64,000 nucleotides of DNA from Puniceibacterium antarcticum (GCF_002760615.1 NZ_AWWI01000021.1:62001-126000); one strand, 5' to 3'; counted from the first letter of the stretch, positions 16,046 to 25,900 are shown. The notes: generated by a model not told the origin, from the sequence alone. Program-made: numbers and translations.

Positions 16046-16067
16046 TGCGTATTTGGAAAGAGAAGAA
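16046..16067 (+). repeat. Dispersed 22-bp repeat that supplies the ALDH ribosome site
   Basis: TGCGTATTTGGAAAGAGAAG and two further A residues match 34043-34064 (21 of 22) and, inverted, 28493-28514 (21 of 22). Here its purine-rich end directly precedes the ATG at 16071. Confidence 0.65.
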
Positions 16068-16070
16068 AAG

Positions 16071-18407
16071 ATGGGCGTGAGCGAGATATTCGAAACGATG
16101 GAGTATGGTCCCGCGCCCGAAAGTGCGGCGGAGGCACAGGCCTGGCTGGCCGAGCGGGACGGCCGGTTCGGGCATTTCATCGACGGCGCCATGACCCAGC
16201 CGGGCCGTGGATTCGAAAGCCGCAATCCCGCGACGGGCGCGGTGCTGGCCCTTATCACGCAGGCAACCCAAGCAGATTTGGATGCGGCCGTTGCGTCGGC
16301 ACGGCGTGCCCAAGGGGATTGGGCGGATCTTGGCGGTCCCGCACGGGCGCGATACCTCTATACCCTTGCAAGGCTGTTGCAGAAACATGCGCGGCTGTTC
16401 GCGGTGCTCGAAACGCTCGACAATGGCAAGCCGATCCGCGAGAGCCGGGACATTGATGTGCCCCTTGCGCAGCGGCATTTCTACTATCACGCCGGGATGG
16501 CGCAGCTGATGGAGTCCGAGCTGCCCGGGCGCGTGCCTCTGGGCGTCTGCGGGCAGATCATCCCGTGGAACTTTCCGCTGCTGATGCTGGCCTGGAAGGT
16601 CGCACCGGCCCTTGCCATGGGCAACACCGTGGTCCTGAAACCGGCCGAATATACTTCGCTCACGGCGCTGCTGTTTGCGGATATCTGCCAACAGGCGGGT
16701 CTGCCCAAGGGCGTTGTGAACATTGTGACCGGCGACGGCACGGTGGGTGAGATGATCGTGGGCGCAGATGTCGACAAGATCGCCTTTACCGGCTCGACCG
16801 AGGTGGGGCGCAAGATCCGCGTCGCGACCGCCGGTTCAGGCAAAGCGCTGACGTTGGAGCTGGGCGGCAAAAGCCCCTACATCGTGTTCGAGGATGCGGA
16901 TCTGGATTCGGCGGTCGAGGGGCTGGTGGATGCGATCTGGTTCAATCAGGGGCAGGTCTGCTGTGCCGGATCGCGCCTGCTGGTGCAGGAAGGTATTGCC
17001 GCGCGGTTTTACGCGAAACTGCGCGCCCGCATGGACGGGCTGCGGATCGGTGACCCGCTCGACAAGTGCATCGATCTGGGTGCCATTGTCGACCCGGTGC
17101 AACTGGCGCGGATCCGGGCACTTGTCGATTCCAGCGATGGTGAGGTTTATCAACCGGCGACGCCCTGTCCCGAAGGATGCTTCTATCCGCCGACGCTGAT
17201 CACCGGTCTCAGCCCGGTGTCCCCCTTGATGCAGGAAGAGATCTTTGGCCCGGTACTGGTGGCGACCACCTTCCGCACACCGTCCGAGGCGGTCGAGATT
17301 GCCAACAACACGCGCTACGGTCTGGCGGCGAGCGTCTGGAGCGAGAATATCAATGTCGCGCTGGATATCGCACCAAAACTGGCCGCAGGTGTGGTCTGGA
17401 TCAACGGTGCCAACTTGTTCGACGCCTCGGCGCCCTTTGGCGGCGTGCGCGAGAGCGGCTTCGGGCGCGAAGGCGGGTGGGACGGGCTTCTGGCCTACAC
17501 CCGCGAAATTGGGGCGCAAAAGCCGCTGACACAGATCAAGGCCTTCAGAGGCGCCGAGGTTGAACCGCAAGCGGTTGACCGGACAGCAAAGTTGTACATC
17601 GGTGGCAAACAGACGCGGCCTGACGGGGGCTATGCGCGCACTGTCTATGACGCGGCGGGCGAGCTGATCGGTCAGGCGCCGCTGGCCAGTCGCAAGGATA
17701 TCCGCAACGCGGTCGAGGCGGCGCACGGCGCCAAAGCCTGGGCTGGTACAACGGCCCATCTGCGGGCACAGGTCCTGTATTATGTGGCAGAAAACCTGTC
17801 GGCGCGTTCTGACGAATTCGCCAAAAGGATCGATCAGCTGACCGGCGGTCGCGACGGGGCAAAAGAGGTCGAGTTGTCGGTGAACCGCCTGTTCACCTAT
17901 GCCGCCTGGGCCGACAAGTTCGAGGGGCGCGTGACGCAGGTGCCAATGCGCGGCGTCGCCATGGCCCTGCGCGAACCCTGCGGTGTGATCGGCGCGCTGT
18001 GTCCAGACGACAGGCCTTTGTTGGGGCTGGTGTCGCTGATGGCGCCGGCGATTGCGATGGGCAACCGGGTTGTGCTGATCGCGTCAGAGGCGTTTCCGCT
18101 GATCGCGGCTGATTTCTATCAGGTGCTCGACACATCCGATGTGCCGGGTGGGGTGGTCAATATCCTGACCGGAAGCCACGTCGAACTTGCAGCGACACTG
18201 GCCACCCATATGGATATGGAGGCTGTCTGGAGCTTTTCTTCGGCAGATGTGTCGGGTGTTATCGAAGCCGGCGCGGCGGGAGTGCTCAAGCGGAGCTGGG
18301 TGAACAATGGCCTCGCGCGCGACTGGTTGGGCGCCGAAGGAGAGGGGCGGGCGTTTCTTGAGGCTTCAACCGAGGTAAAGACGGTCTGGGTGCCTTATGG
18401 CGTCTGA
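16071..18407 (+). CDS. ALDH16-type two-domain aldehyde dehydrogenase
   Basis: A 778-residue protein with two ALDH units. Domain 1 (about residues 30-490) is complete: E263 in TLELGGKSP is the general base and C297 in GQVCCAGSR the nucleophile. Domain 2 (about 500-778) has the ALDH N-terminal fold (TAKLYIGGK, REPCGVIGALCP, AIAMGNRVVLIAS) but lacks the catalytic glutamate, the cysteine loop and the end of the fold, so it is a pseudo-domain. This is the layout of the ALDH16 family, in which the bacterial form is active and the second domain aids assembly. Following deoC by 49 bp, it probably oxidises acetaldehyde or a related deoxyribose product. The start is the ATG at 16071. Confidence 0.88.
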   Translation: MGVSEIFETMEYGPAPESAAEAQAWLAERDGRFGHFIDGAMTQPGRGFESRNPATGAVLALITQATQADLDAAVASARRAQGDWADLGGPARARYLYTLARLLQKHARLFAVLETLDNGKPIRESRDIDVPLAQRHFYYHAGMAQLMESELPGRVPLGVCGQIIPWNFPLLMLAWKVAPALAMGNTVVLKPAEYTSLTALLFADICQQAGLPKGVVNIVTGDGTVGEMIVGADVDKIAFTGSTEVGRKIRVATAGSGKALTLELGGKSPYIVFEDADLDSAVEGLVDAIWFNQGQVCCAGSRLLVQEGIAARFYAKLRARMDGLRIGDPLDKCIDLGAIVDPVQLARIRALVDSSDGEVYQPATPCPEGCFYPPTLITGLSPVSPLMQEEIFGPVLVATTFRTPSEAVEIANNTRYGLAASVWSENINVALDIAPKLAAGVVWINGANLFDASAPFGGVRESGFGREGGWDGLLAYTREIGAQKPLTQIKAFRGAEVEPQAVDRTAKLYIGGKQTRPDGGYARTVYDAAGELIGQAPLASRKDIRNAVEAAHGAKAWAGTTAHLRAQVLYYVAENLSARSDEFAKRIDQLTGGRDGAKEVELSVNRLFTYAAWADKFEGRVTQVPMRGVAMALREPCGVIGALCPDDRPLLGLVSLMAPAIAMGNRVVLIASEAFPLIAADFYQVLDTSDVPGGVVNILTGSHVELAATLATHMDMEAVWSFSSADVSGVIEAGAAGVLKRSWVNNGLARDWLGAEGEGRAFLEASTEVKTVWVPYGV

Positions 18408-18604
18408 CCTGCAATGCTGCCAGCTGGCGCCGACAGGATCTGAACTGTCGGCATGACGGCACTGGCGCTTTGGCTCGAATCAGCCTATGGGCACCCTCTT
18501 ACGCTCTGCAGTGTCACCGGACATTGAGATTTTACATCCGCAGTGCTATATTGAAACTACCTCAGCGTCGGGGATGTGGTCGGCGCAGCAAAACCAGGAG
18601 GACA

Positions 18605-18670
18605 ATGTCCTGTCATTCAACACTGAAGCGGCCCGTGCCGCTCACCCGGGAATGCCCATGTCGGGCGTAA
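18605..18670 (+). CDS. Possible 21-codon leader ORF overlapping the rsfS start
   Basis: AGGAGG ends 4 nt before an ATG at 18605, the best ribosome site in the region, but this ATG is out of frame with rsfS. The ORF ends with TAA at 18668-18670, a few codons inside rsfS and past its two candidate ATGs (18652 and 18658). It may couple translation of rsfS or may reflect a frameshift in the upstream part of the gene. No peptide homology is recognised. Confidence 0.35.
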   Translation: MSCHSTLKRPVPLTRECPCRA

Positions 18671-19032
18671 CCCATCTGGATGTGACCAGCGAAAAGATCC
18701 TCGCGGCTATCCTTGCAAGCCTCGATGACAACAAGGGCGAAGATGTCGTGCAGATTGATCTGCGCGGTAAGACCGCCATTGGCGACTATATGGTCATCTG
18801 CTCGGGGCGTTCGTCCCGTCAAGTCGGCGCGCTGGCGGAAAATGTTGTGGACGATCTCAAGCAGCAGTTTGGTGTGCTGTCCAAAATCGAAGGCAAGGAA
18901 ACCGGCGACTGGGTCCTGATCGACACAGGCGACGTGATCGTGCATGTCTTTCGCCCGGAAGTGCGCGAATTCTACCAGCTGGAAAAGATGTGGCTGCCTG
19001 CGGGCGCTTCTGCAAAGGCCACAACCCAGTAA
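18652..19032 (+). CDS. rsfS: Ribosomal silencing factor RsfS
   Basis: A 126-residue RsfS/Iojap protein that binds ribosomal protein uL14 and blocks subunit joining during starvation. The conserved core DVVQIDLRGKTAIGDYMVICSGRSSRQVG and the end TGDVIVHVFRPEVREFYQLEKMW are present (quoted in part by their families as WVLIDTGDVIVHVF). The ATG at 18652 gives a length normal for the family; the frame is open to 18487, but the extra N-terminal residues are not conserved in character. It abuts rlmH, whose ATG follows the stop directly, the usual rsfS-rlmH pairing. Confidence 0.92.
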   Translation: MPMSGVTHLDVTSEKILAAILASLDDNKGEDVVQIDLRGKTAIGDYMVICSGRSSRQVGALAENVVDDLKQQFGVLSKIEGKETGDWVLIDTGDVIVHVFRPEVREFYQLEKMWLPAGASAKATTQ

Positions 19033-19503
19033 ATGCGGGTACATCTGTGCGTGGTGGGCCGTCTGCGGACTGGCCCCGAACGCGAAATGATAGACGACTA
19101 CCTGCAGCGGTTTGACCGCGGCGGGCGGGCGCTCAGCCTTGGTCCGGTTACAGTGCATGAGGTCGAGGATCGCAAGGGCGGCGGCATGGCGACAGAAGCC
19201 GTGCTGCTGCAAAAGTCGGTTCCGTCCGGGGCGCTGATCTGTGCGCTGGATGAGCGCGGGCCGATCATTTCTTCGCCCGAGTTCTCCGACAGGCTGTCCG
19301 GATGGCGGGATGCGGGCACCTGTGATCTGGCATTTGTGATTGGCGGGGCGGACGGCATTGATCCAACTCTGCGTGATCAGGCAAATGCGACGCTGTCTTT
19401 CGGGAAAATGGTTTGGCCCCACATGCTGGTCCGCGTGATGCTGGCAGAGCAATTATACCGGGCAGCCTCTATCCTCGCTGGCAGTCCTTATCATCGGATC
19501 TAA
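19033..19503 (+). CDS. rlmH: 23S rRNA pseudouridine-1915 N3-methyltransferase RlmH
   Basis: A 156-residue SPOUT methyltransferase that methylates pseudouridine 1915 in helix 69 of 23S rRNA. The SAM-binding knot is visible in FVIGGADGIDPTLRDQA and the C-terminal LVRVMLAEQLYRAASILAGSPYHR is diagnostic (seen in MLAEQLYRA and GSPYHR). The ATG follows the rsfS stop with no gap. Length is normal. A hairpin at 19526-19550 follows. Confidence 0.96.
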   Translation: MRVHLCVVGRLRTGPEREMIDDYLQRFDRGGRALSLGPVTVHEVEDRKGGGMATEAVLLQKSVPSGALICALDERGPIISSPEFSDRLSGWRDAGTCDLAFVIGGADGIDPTLRDQANATLSFGKMVWPHMLVRVMLAEQLYRAASILAGSPYHRI

Positions 19504-19525
19504 AGTGTTTCGCGCGTCTGATTTT

Positions 19526-19556
19526 GATCCGGGCAATTTCCGCCCGGATCCCTTTT
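19526..19556. terminator. Terminator between rlmH and convergent uppP
   Basis: GATCCGGGC (19526-19534) pairs with GCCCGGATC (19542-19550), a perfect 9-bp stem with a 7-nt loop, followed by CCTTTT on the + strand and AAAATC reading left. It probably serves both genes. Confidence 0.75.
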
Positions 19557-19573
19557 CCCAAGGTTCTTTCTGA

Positions 19574-20377
19574 TCAGCTGTAGGCGTAGACCAGAAGCGC
19601 AATCCCCAGAATGACCCGGTAGATCACGTAGGGTGTAAAGCTGACGGAGCGCAGCAGGCGCATCATCAGGGTCAATGCAAGCATAGCCGATACAAAAGTC
19701 AGCGCGGCGGCGATGCTGCCGTCGCGCAGTGCTGCCATGTCGGCATCGTGCACGACCTTGACGCCTAGCAAGAGACCCGAGGCCGCGATGGTCGGGATCG
19801 ACATAAGCATCGACAGTTTGGCAGCATCTGTGCGCGCATATCCCATCTGGCGCGCAGCGGTGATGGTGATACCAGACCGCGACGTTCCGGGGATCAATGC
19901 AATGGCCTGCCAAAGACCCATCTTGAACGCATCACGCAGGGTCCAGTCCTTGTCGGTTTTGACCTCTTCGCCTTTTTGGTCTGCCCAATAGAGTACGATG
20001 CCGAAGATCAGCATGGTCCAGCCGATGACTGCGACAGACCGCATCATGTCCTCAAGTCCTGTGAGCTGAAGCACCAGGCCGACCAGCACGACCGGAACGG
20101 TTGCGATGGCCAGGCAAAGAGCGAGGAAAGCACCAGGAGTGTCAACCTTGCCGCGCAACAGGCGCATTGTACCGACCGCAGCGATTCGAACGTCTGCCCA
20201 GAAAAAGATGATCACGGCCAGCAGGGTGCCCATATGCACAGCGACGTCGATCACCTGGCCCTGGTCTGGAATGCCGGCAAGTTTGGGCAAAAGAATCAGG
20301 TGGCCAGAGGAGGAGATAGGCAAAAATTCGGTAATGCCCTGAATCAGAGCGAGAATGATGAGATGGGTCAGTGGCAT
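19574..20377 (-). CDS. uppP: Undecaprenyl-diphosphate phosphatase UppP
   Basis: A 267-residue membrane protein of the BacA/UppP family that recycles undecaprenyl pyrophosphate to the lipid carrier of peptidoglycan synthesis. Catalytic motifs are visible: LIQGITEFLPISSSGHL near the N-terminus and IPGTSRSGITI in the middle. The start at 20377 (MPLTHL) is preferred because AGGG lies 5 nt upstream; an ATG at 20389 would add 4 residues. A small inverted repeat lies upstream at 20391-20412. Confidence 0.95.
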   Translation of the reverse strand: MPLTHLIILALIQGITEFLPISSSGHLILLPKLAGIPDQGQVIDVAVHMGTLLAVIIFFWADVRIAAVGTMRLLRGKVDTPGAFLALCLAIATVPVVLVGLVLQLTGLEDMMRSVAVIGWTMLIFGIVLYWADQKGEEVKTDKDWTLRDAFKMGLWQAIALIPGTSRSGITITAARQMGYARTDAAKLSMLMSIPTIAASGLLLGVKVVHDADMAALRDGSIAAALTFVSAMLALTLMMRLLRSVSFTPYVIYRVILGIALLVYAYS

Positions 20378-20390
20378 GGTTGCCCTCATG

Positions 20391-20412
20391 TATGAAGATA
20401 CGTCTTCGTATA
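20391..20412. promoter_or_regulatory. Imperfect palindrome upstream of uppP
   Basis: TATGAAGATACGTCTTCGTA reads as GAAGA / TCTTC arms around TACG with partly matching flanks. It sits just upstream of both candidate uppP starts and could be an operator. No known box is recognised. Confidence 0.35.
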
Positions 20413-20592
20413 AGCCTATAGGATCAGGAGGAAAGCTGGAAAGTAAGTCCGCTTTGTTACCTAAAAATCCGTTTGAGTACAGGCAAAGAGCTTGAGCGAT
20501 GAAAATTAATCAGCATATAGGTCAGCTACTCTGCCTTTTCTTTCGTTTTGCCGTTGAGTAAACAAGAAATCCAGGCGGAATGGGAGCGTTTC

Positions 20593-22026
20593 ATGGCGAA
20601 GCAGCCGATGTTGAAATTCGTGAAGGTTGAGCGGGCCATGCCCGACAAGCGCGATGCAAGCGCGCGCAAAGAGGACTTTCAAGAGATTTATTCGGAATAC
20701 GCAAAGGCAAAGGCGCAAGAGCAGTCTTCGCGCTGCTCTCAGTGCGGCGTGCCTTATTGTCAATCGCATTGCCCACTGCACAATAACATTCCGGATTGGC
20801 TGCGCCTGACCGCCGAAGGGCGGTTGAAAGAAGCGTATGAGGTCAGCCAAGCCACGAACACCTTCCCAGAGATATGTGGTCGCATCTGCCCGCAGGATCG
20901 CCTGTGCGAAGGCAATTGCGTGATCGAACAATCCGGCCACGGCACGGTCACGATCGGGGCGGTCGAAAAATACATCACCGACAGAGCCTGGGAGGAAGGC
21001 TGGGTCGAGGCGATCAAGCCGCATGTCGAGCGTCCTGAAAGCGTTGGCATCATTGGTGCGGGCCCCGGGGGTCTTGCAGCTGCGGATGTGCTGCGCCGTC
21101 AGGGCATTCAGGTCACTGTTTACGACCGCTATGATCGCGCCGGCGGACTGCTGACTTATGGTATTCCGGGCTTCAAGCTGGAAAAGCCCATCGTCATGCG
21201 CCGAAATGAACAGCTTGCCGCCGGCGGTGTGACGTTCAGACTGAACTGCACTGTGGGCGTTGATATATCGTTTCAGGAAATCCGCGACACACATGATGCG
21301 GTCATAATCGCAACTGGAGTCTACAAGACACGCGATCTGCAGGGGCCGGGGTCTGGCGCCAAGGGAATCGTGCGCGCCATCGACTTTCTTACCGCAAGCA
21401 ATCGCAAGAGCTTTGGCGACGCCGTGCCGGAGTTCGACAGTGGAGAGCTGAACGCCAGCGGCAAGAAAATTGTCGTGATTGGCGGCGGCGACACGGCCAT
21501 GGATTGTGTCCGTACGGCAATCCGTCAGGGCGCGACCTCGGTCAAGTGCCTTTACCGTCGTGACCGGTCCAATATGCCGGGCAGCCAGCGCGAAGTGCAG
21601 AATGCCGAGGAAGAAGGCGTCATCTTTGAATGGCTGACTGCGCCCAAGGGATTCAAGGGTGACAGAGTAACCGGTGTCATCGCTGAACGCATGCGTCTTG
21701 GTATGCCGGACGCCACGGGGCGTCAAAGCCCAGAGGTGATCGAAGGGTCGGATTACTTCGAAGAGGCCGATATCGTCATCAAGGCGTTGGGGTTCGAACC
21801 CGAGGATCTGCCCACTCTGTGGGATCAGCCCGAATTGGGTGTGACCCGCTGGGGTACGGTCAAGGCAGAGTTCACCACCGGTGCCACGGACATGCCTGGC
21901 GTCTATGCGGTGGGTGATATCGTGCGCGGTGCCTCGCTGGTAGTATGGGCGATCCGCGACGGGCGCGATTGTGCCAATGCGATCCTGGAGCAGATGAACG
22001 GTGCTGCCGTGATCGCGGCGGAGTAA
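20593..22026 (+). CDS. gltD: Glutamate synthase (NADPH) small subunit GltD
   Basis: A 477-residue FAD and [4Fe-4S] protein that supplies NADPH electrons to GltB for making two glutamates from glutamine and 2-oxoglutarate. Cysteine motifs for the FeS centres are in SRCSQCGVPYCQSHCP and CGRICPQDRLCEGNC; FAD-binding is IIGAGPGGLAAAD and NADPH-binding is VVIGGGDTAMDCVR. The ATG at 20593 (MAKQPMLKF), with GGGAG 6 nt upstream, gives the usual length; a TTG at 20548 would add 15 residues. Unusually, two GFA-family genes separate it from gltB. Confidence 0.95.
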   Translation: MAKQPMLKFVKVERAMPDKRDASARKEDFQEIYSEYAKAKAQEQSSRCSQCGVPYCQSHCPLHNNIPDWLRLTAEGRLKEAYEVSQATNTFPEICGRICPQDRLCEGNCVIEQSGHGTVTIGAVEKYITDRAWEEGWVEAIKPHVERPESVGIIGAGPGGLAAADVLRRQGIQVTVYDRYDRAGGLLTYGIPGFKLEKPIVMRRNEQLAAGGVTFRLNCTVGVDISFQEIRDTHDAVIIATGVYKTRDLQGPGSGAKGIVRAIDFLTASNRKSFGDAVPEFDSGELNASGKKIVVIGGGDTAMDCVRTAIRQGATSVKCLYRRDRSNMPGSQREVQNAEEEGVIFEWLTAPKGFKGDRVTGVIAERMRLGMPDATGRQSPEVIEGSDYFEEADIVIKALGFEPEDLPTLWDQPELGVTRWGTVKAEFTTGATDMPGVYAVGDIVRGASLVVWAIRDGRDCANAILEQMNGAAVIAAE

Positions 22027-22038
22027 GAGGCAATGAAA

Positions 22039-22069
22039 GGGGGCGTCTGAGGCGCCCCGGGTTCACCGG
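22039..22069 (+). other. Two short GC-rich hairpins after gltD
   Basis: GGGGCG / CGCCCC around 22040-22058 and CCCGG / CCGGG directly after form two small stems in the gap between gltD and the first GFA gene. No T-tract follows, so they may be attenuating or stabilising structures and not a terminator. Confidence 0.4.
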
Positions 22070-22134
22070 GAGAAACAGGCCAGTTGCCACCTTCAGGGAT
22101 GACGGGGCTTTACGGTTGATGCAGGGGGCGGACT

Positions 22135-22569
22135 TTGACAGTGCGGACAGGTCAATGCTTGTGTGGAGAGGTGCGGTTCTCGGCGGTGATGCCGGGCACC
22201 TCTTACGGCATTTGCCACTGCACGATGTGTCAGCGCTGGGCCGGCTCCGCCCTCTTTGCCATCACGATCCCCGAAGTAGATATCACCTTTAGCGGTATAC
22301 ACGCGATCCAGCGTTTCCAATCGTCTGGTTGGGCAGAACGGGCTTGGTGTGGGACCTGCGGATCGTCACTGTGGTACAAGGTGACCGAGAAGGGGCAGCA
22401 TTTTGGCGGATATGAAATTCCCATCGGTCTGTTCGACGATGCAAACGGGCTGGTGATTGCGCATGAAATATTCATTGATCGCAAGCCGGACGCCTTTGCA
22501 CTTGCGGGTGACCACGAAAGACTGAGCGATGCAGAAACCCTTTCACGTTTGGGAATCACGGAGGAATGA
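22135..22569 (+). CDS. GFA family protein (CENP-V/GFA fold), first paralogue
   Basis: A 144-residue zinc protein of the GFA family, named for glutathione-dependent formaldehyde-activating enzyme. Zinc ligands are visible in GQCLCGEV, CHCTMCQRWAGSA and CGTCGSSLWYK. The frame begins with TTG at 22135 behind a G-rich Shine-Dalgarno (GGGGGCGG); a GTG at 22141 is the alternative start. It overlaps the next GFA gene by 4 bp. Family membership is clear; the true substrate of most GFA proteins is not known. Confidence 0.85.
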   Translation: MTVRTGQCLCGEVRFSAVMPGTSYGICHCTMCQRWAGSALFAITIPEVDITFSGIHAIQRFQSSGWAERAWCGTCGSSLWYKVTEKGQHFGGYEIPIGLFDDANGLVIAHEIFIDRKPDAFALAGDHERLSDAETLSRLGITEE

Positions 22570-22997
22570 CCATGAACGGAAACTGCCTGTGCGGCGCCGT
22601 AACGGTGCATTTTGAACCCGCTGCTGACAAGCTGGGTGCCTGCCATTGTGAGATGTGTCGCCGCTGGACCGGGTCCGCACTGCTTGAGATCGACGCGAAA
22701 CCGGGGTCGGTCAGATATGAAGGGCCGGTTAAATCCTATGGCTCCTCCGACTGGGCCGAGCGCGCCTGGTGTGACACCTGCGGCACGACGCTGTGGTATC
22801 ACCTGACGCTGCCGGAGCATGATTATTACAGCATTTCGGCCGGTCTGGTCGAGGATGCCGGGGGTCTGACCCTCAAGACCGAGATCTATATTGATGTGAA
22901 ACCGGGCGGCTATGCCTTTGCCGGGGATCACGAGAGAAAAACCAAGGCCGAGATCGAAGCGGGCTTCGCGGCATTTCTGGAAGGAGCGCAGACATGA
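22566..22997 (+). CDS. GFA family protein, second paralogue
   Basis: A 143-residue paralogue of the preceding gene with the same zinc layout: GNCLCGAV, CHCEMCRRWTGSA and CDTCGTTLWYH. The two share about the same length and spacing, so they look like an old tandem duplication. The ATG at 22566 overlaps the upstream stop by 4 bp, and its own stop overlaps the gltB ATG by 4 bp (22994-22997). It is therefore translationally coupled to gltB. A role linking glutathione/formaldehyde chemistry to glutamate supply is possible but only inferred. Confidence 0.87.
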   Translation: MTMNGNCLCGAVTVHFEPAADKLGACHCEMCRRWTGSALLEIDAKPGSVRYEGPVKSYGSSDWAERAWCDTCGTTLWYHLTLPEHDYYSISAGLVEDAGGLTLKTEIYIDVKPGGYAFAGDHERKTKAEIEAGFAAFLEGAQT

Positions 22998-25900
22998 CCA
23001 AGTATGATGCAAACTGGGTGAAGGCCGAAGAAACCAAACGTAAGTGGATGGCCGAAAATGGCCTGTATTCGGCAGACGAGGAACATTCCTCCTGCGGCGT
23101 GGGTCTTGTGGTGTCGATTGATGGCAAAGCCAGCCGCCGGGTTGTGGATGCCGGCATTTCCGCGCTCAAGGCGATCTGGCACCGGGGCGCTGTCGATGCG
23201 GATGGCAAGACCGGCGATGGTGCGGGCATCCATGTGCAGATCCCGGTTGCGTTCTTTTACGACCAGATCGACCGCACCGGCCACACGCCGCGTAAGGATG
23301 AACTCATGGCGGTGGGTCAGGTGTTTCTGCCCCGTACCGATTTCGGCGCGCAGGAAACCTGTCGCACAATCGTCGAAACCGAAGTGCTGCGCATGGGCCA
23401 TTACATCTATGGCTGGCGTCACGTTCCGGTGAATGTCGATTGCCTGGGTGAAAAGGCAAACGCGACCCGCCCCGAGATCGAGCAGATCCTGATTTCCAAT
23501 GCCAAGGGTGTGGACGAAGAGACGTTCGAACGCGAACTTTACGTGATCCGCCGCCGCATCGAAAAGGCAGCGGCCGCGCAGGGTGTCGGCCAGCTTTATA
23601 TAGCGTCGCTTTCCTGCCGTTCGATCATCTACAAGGGGATGATGCTGGCGCAGGATGTGGCCGAATTCTATCCCGACCTGATGGATGAGCGGTTTGAATC
23701 GGCCTTCGCGATCTATCACCAGCGCTATTCCACCAACACTTTCCCGCAGTGGTGGTTGGCACAACCCTTCCGCATGCTTGCGCACAATGGCGAGATCAAC
23801 ACGCTCAAGGGCAACACCAACTGGATGAAGAGCCATGAAATCCGCATGGCGAGCGCCACATTTGGGGACATGGCGGAAGACATCAAGCCGATCATCGCAA
23901 ACGGTGCCTCCGACTCGGCTGCCTTGGATGCGGTGTTCGAGGTGCTGGTGCGCGCAGGCCGCAACGCGCCCATGGCAAAGACCATGCTGGTGCCGGAATC
24001 CTGGTCCAAGCAGGCGCTGGAATTGCCTGAAGCATGGCGTGACATGTATTCCTACTGCAACTCGGTGATGGAACCCTGGGACGGCCCCGCCGCCCTTGCC
24101 ATGACCGATGGCCGCTGGGTCTGTGGCGGTCTGGACCGCAATGGCCTGCGGCCGATGCGCTATGTGGTGACTGGGGACGGGTTGCTGATCGCTGGATCCG
24201 AAGCCGGGATGGTGCCGATCGACGAAGGATCCGTGCGCGAAAAAGGCGCGCTGGGGCCGGGTCAGATGATCGCCGTCGACATGAAAGACGGCAAGCTCTA
24301 CCGGGATGTCGAGATCAAGAACAAACTGGCCGCCAGCCAGCCCTTTGGTGAATGGGTCGGCAAGATCAACGAGCTGGACGAAGAGTTGGGCAAGGTCAGT
24401 GAAAAGGCCATGTTCTCTGGTGCGGAACTGCGCCGCCGCCAGATCGCGGCCGGTTTCACCATCGAAGAACTTGAGCAGATCCTCGCTCCCATGGCCGAGG
24501 ACGGCAAGGAAACCGTCGTCAGCATGGGCGATGACACCCCCAGCGCGGTCCTGTCGAAAAAATACCGCCCGCTGAGCCATTTCTTCCGGCAGAACTTCAG
24601 CCAGGTGACCAACCCGCCGATCGATTCCTTGCGCGAATTCCGGGTGATGAGCCTCAAGACACGGTTCGGAAATCTAAAGAACGTGTTGGATGAATCCAGC
24701 GCCCAGACCGAGATCCTCGTTTTGGACAGCCCCTTTGTGGGCAATGCGCAGTTCGACGATCTGAAGCGTCATTTCAACGCTCCAAGCGTCGAAATCGACT
24801 GCACCTTCCCGGTTGGGGCCAGCAAGGACGCGCTGCGCAAGGGGCTGGACCGGATTCGCGCTGAGGCCGAGGATGCCGTGCGTTCTGGCGCCGGACACCT
24901 GACGCTGACCGATCATCTTGCCAGCGAGGACAAGGTCGGCATGCCGATGATCCTGGCGACCAGCGCGGTGCACAGCCATCTGACACGCAAGGGTCTGCGC
25001 ACCTTCTGTTCGATCAACGTCCGGTCTGCCGAATGTATTGATCCGCATTACTTTGCGGTGCTGATCGGGGCCGGCGCCACGGTGGTGAACCCCTACCTTG
25101 CCGAAGACAGCCTGTCCGACCGTATTGACCGCGGTCTGCTGGACACGACCTTGACTCAAGCCGTGCGCAAATACCGCGAGGCGATTGATCAGGGTCTGCT
25201 CAAGATCATGTCGAAAATGGGAATCTCGGTTGTATCCTCCTATCGCGGCGGCCTGAACTTTGAGGCGGTCGGCCTGTCCCGCGCCATGTGCGCTGAATTC
25301 TTCCCGGGTATGGTCAGCCGGATCAGTGGTATCGGTGTCAGCGGCATCCAGACCAAGGCTGAACAGATCCACCGGCTTGGCTTTCTTGGCGGTCAGGACG
25401 TTCTGCCCATCGGCGGCTTCTACAAGTCGCGCAAATCGGGTGAAACGCATGCTTGGGGCGCGCAGAACATGCATCTGCTGCAGGCAGCCTGCAACAAGGC
25501 GAGCTATGAGCTGTGGAAGACCTATTCCAAGGCAATGCAGGCCAACCCGCCGATCCATCTGCGCGACCTTCTGGCGATGAAACCCATCGGCCCGGCGATC
25601 CCGCTTGAGCAGGTGGAATCCATCACCTCGATCCGCAAGCGGTTCGTGACTCCGGGCATGTCCCTTGGAGCGCTTGGGCCAGAGGCACACAAGACGCTGA
25701 ACATCGCTATGAACCGCATCGGGGCCAAGTCTGACTCTGGTGAGGGCGGCGAAGATCCGGCGCATTTCGTGCCCGAATCCAACGGCGACAACCCGTCTGC
25801 CAAGATCAAGCAGGTGGCGTCGGGGCGCTTTGGCGTCACTGCCGAGTATCTGAACCAGTGTGAAGAGCTTGAAATCAAGGTCGCGCAGGGCGCGAAGCCG

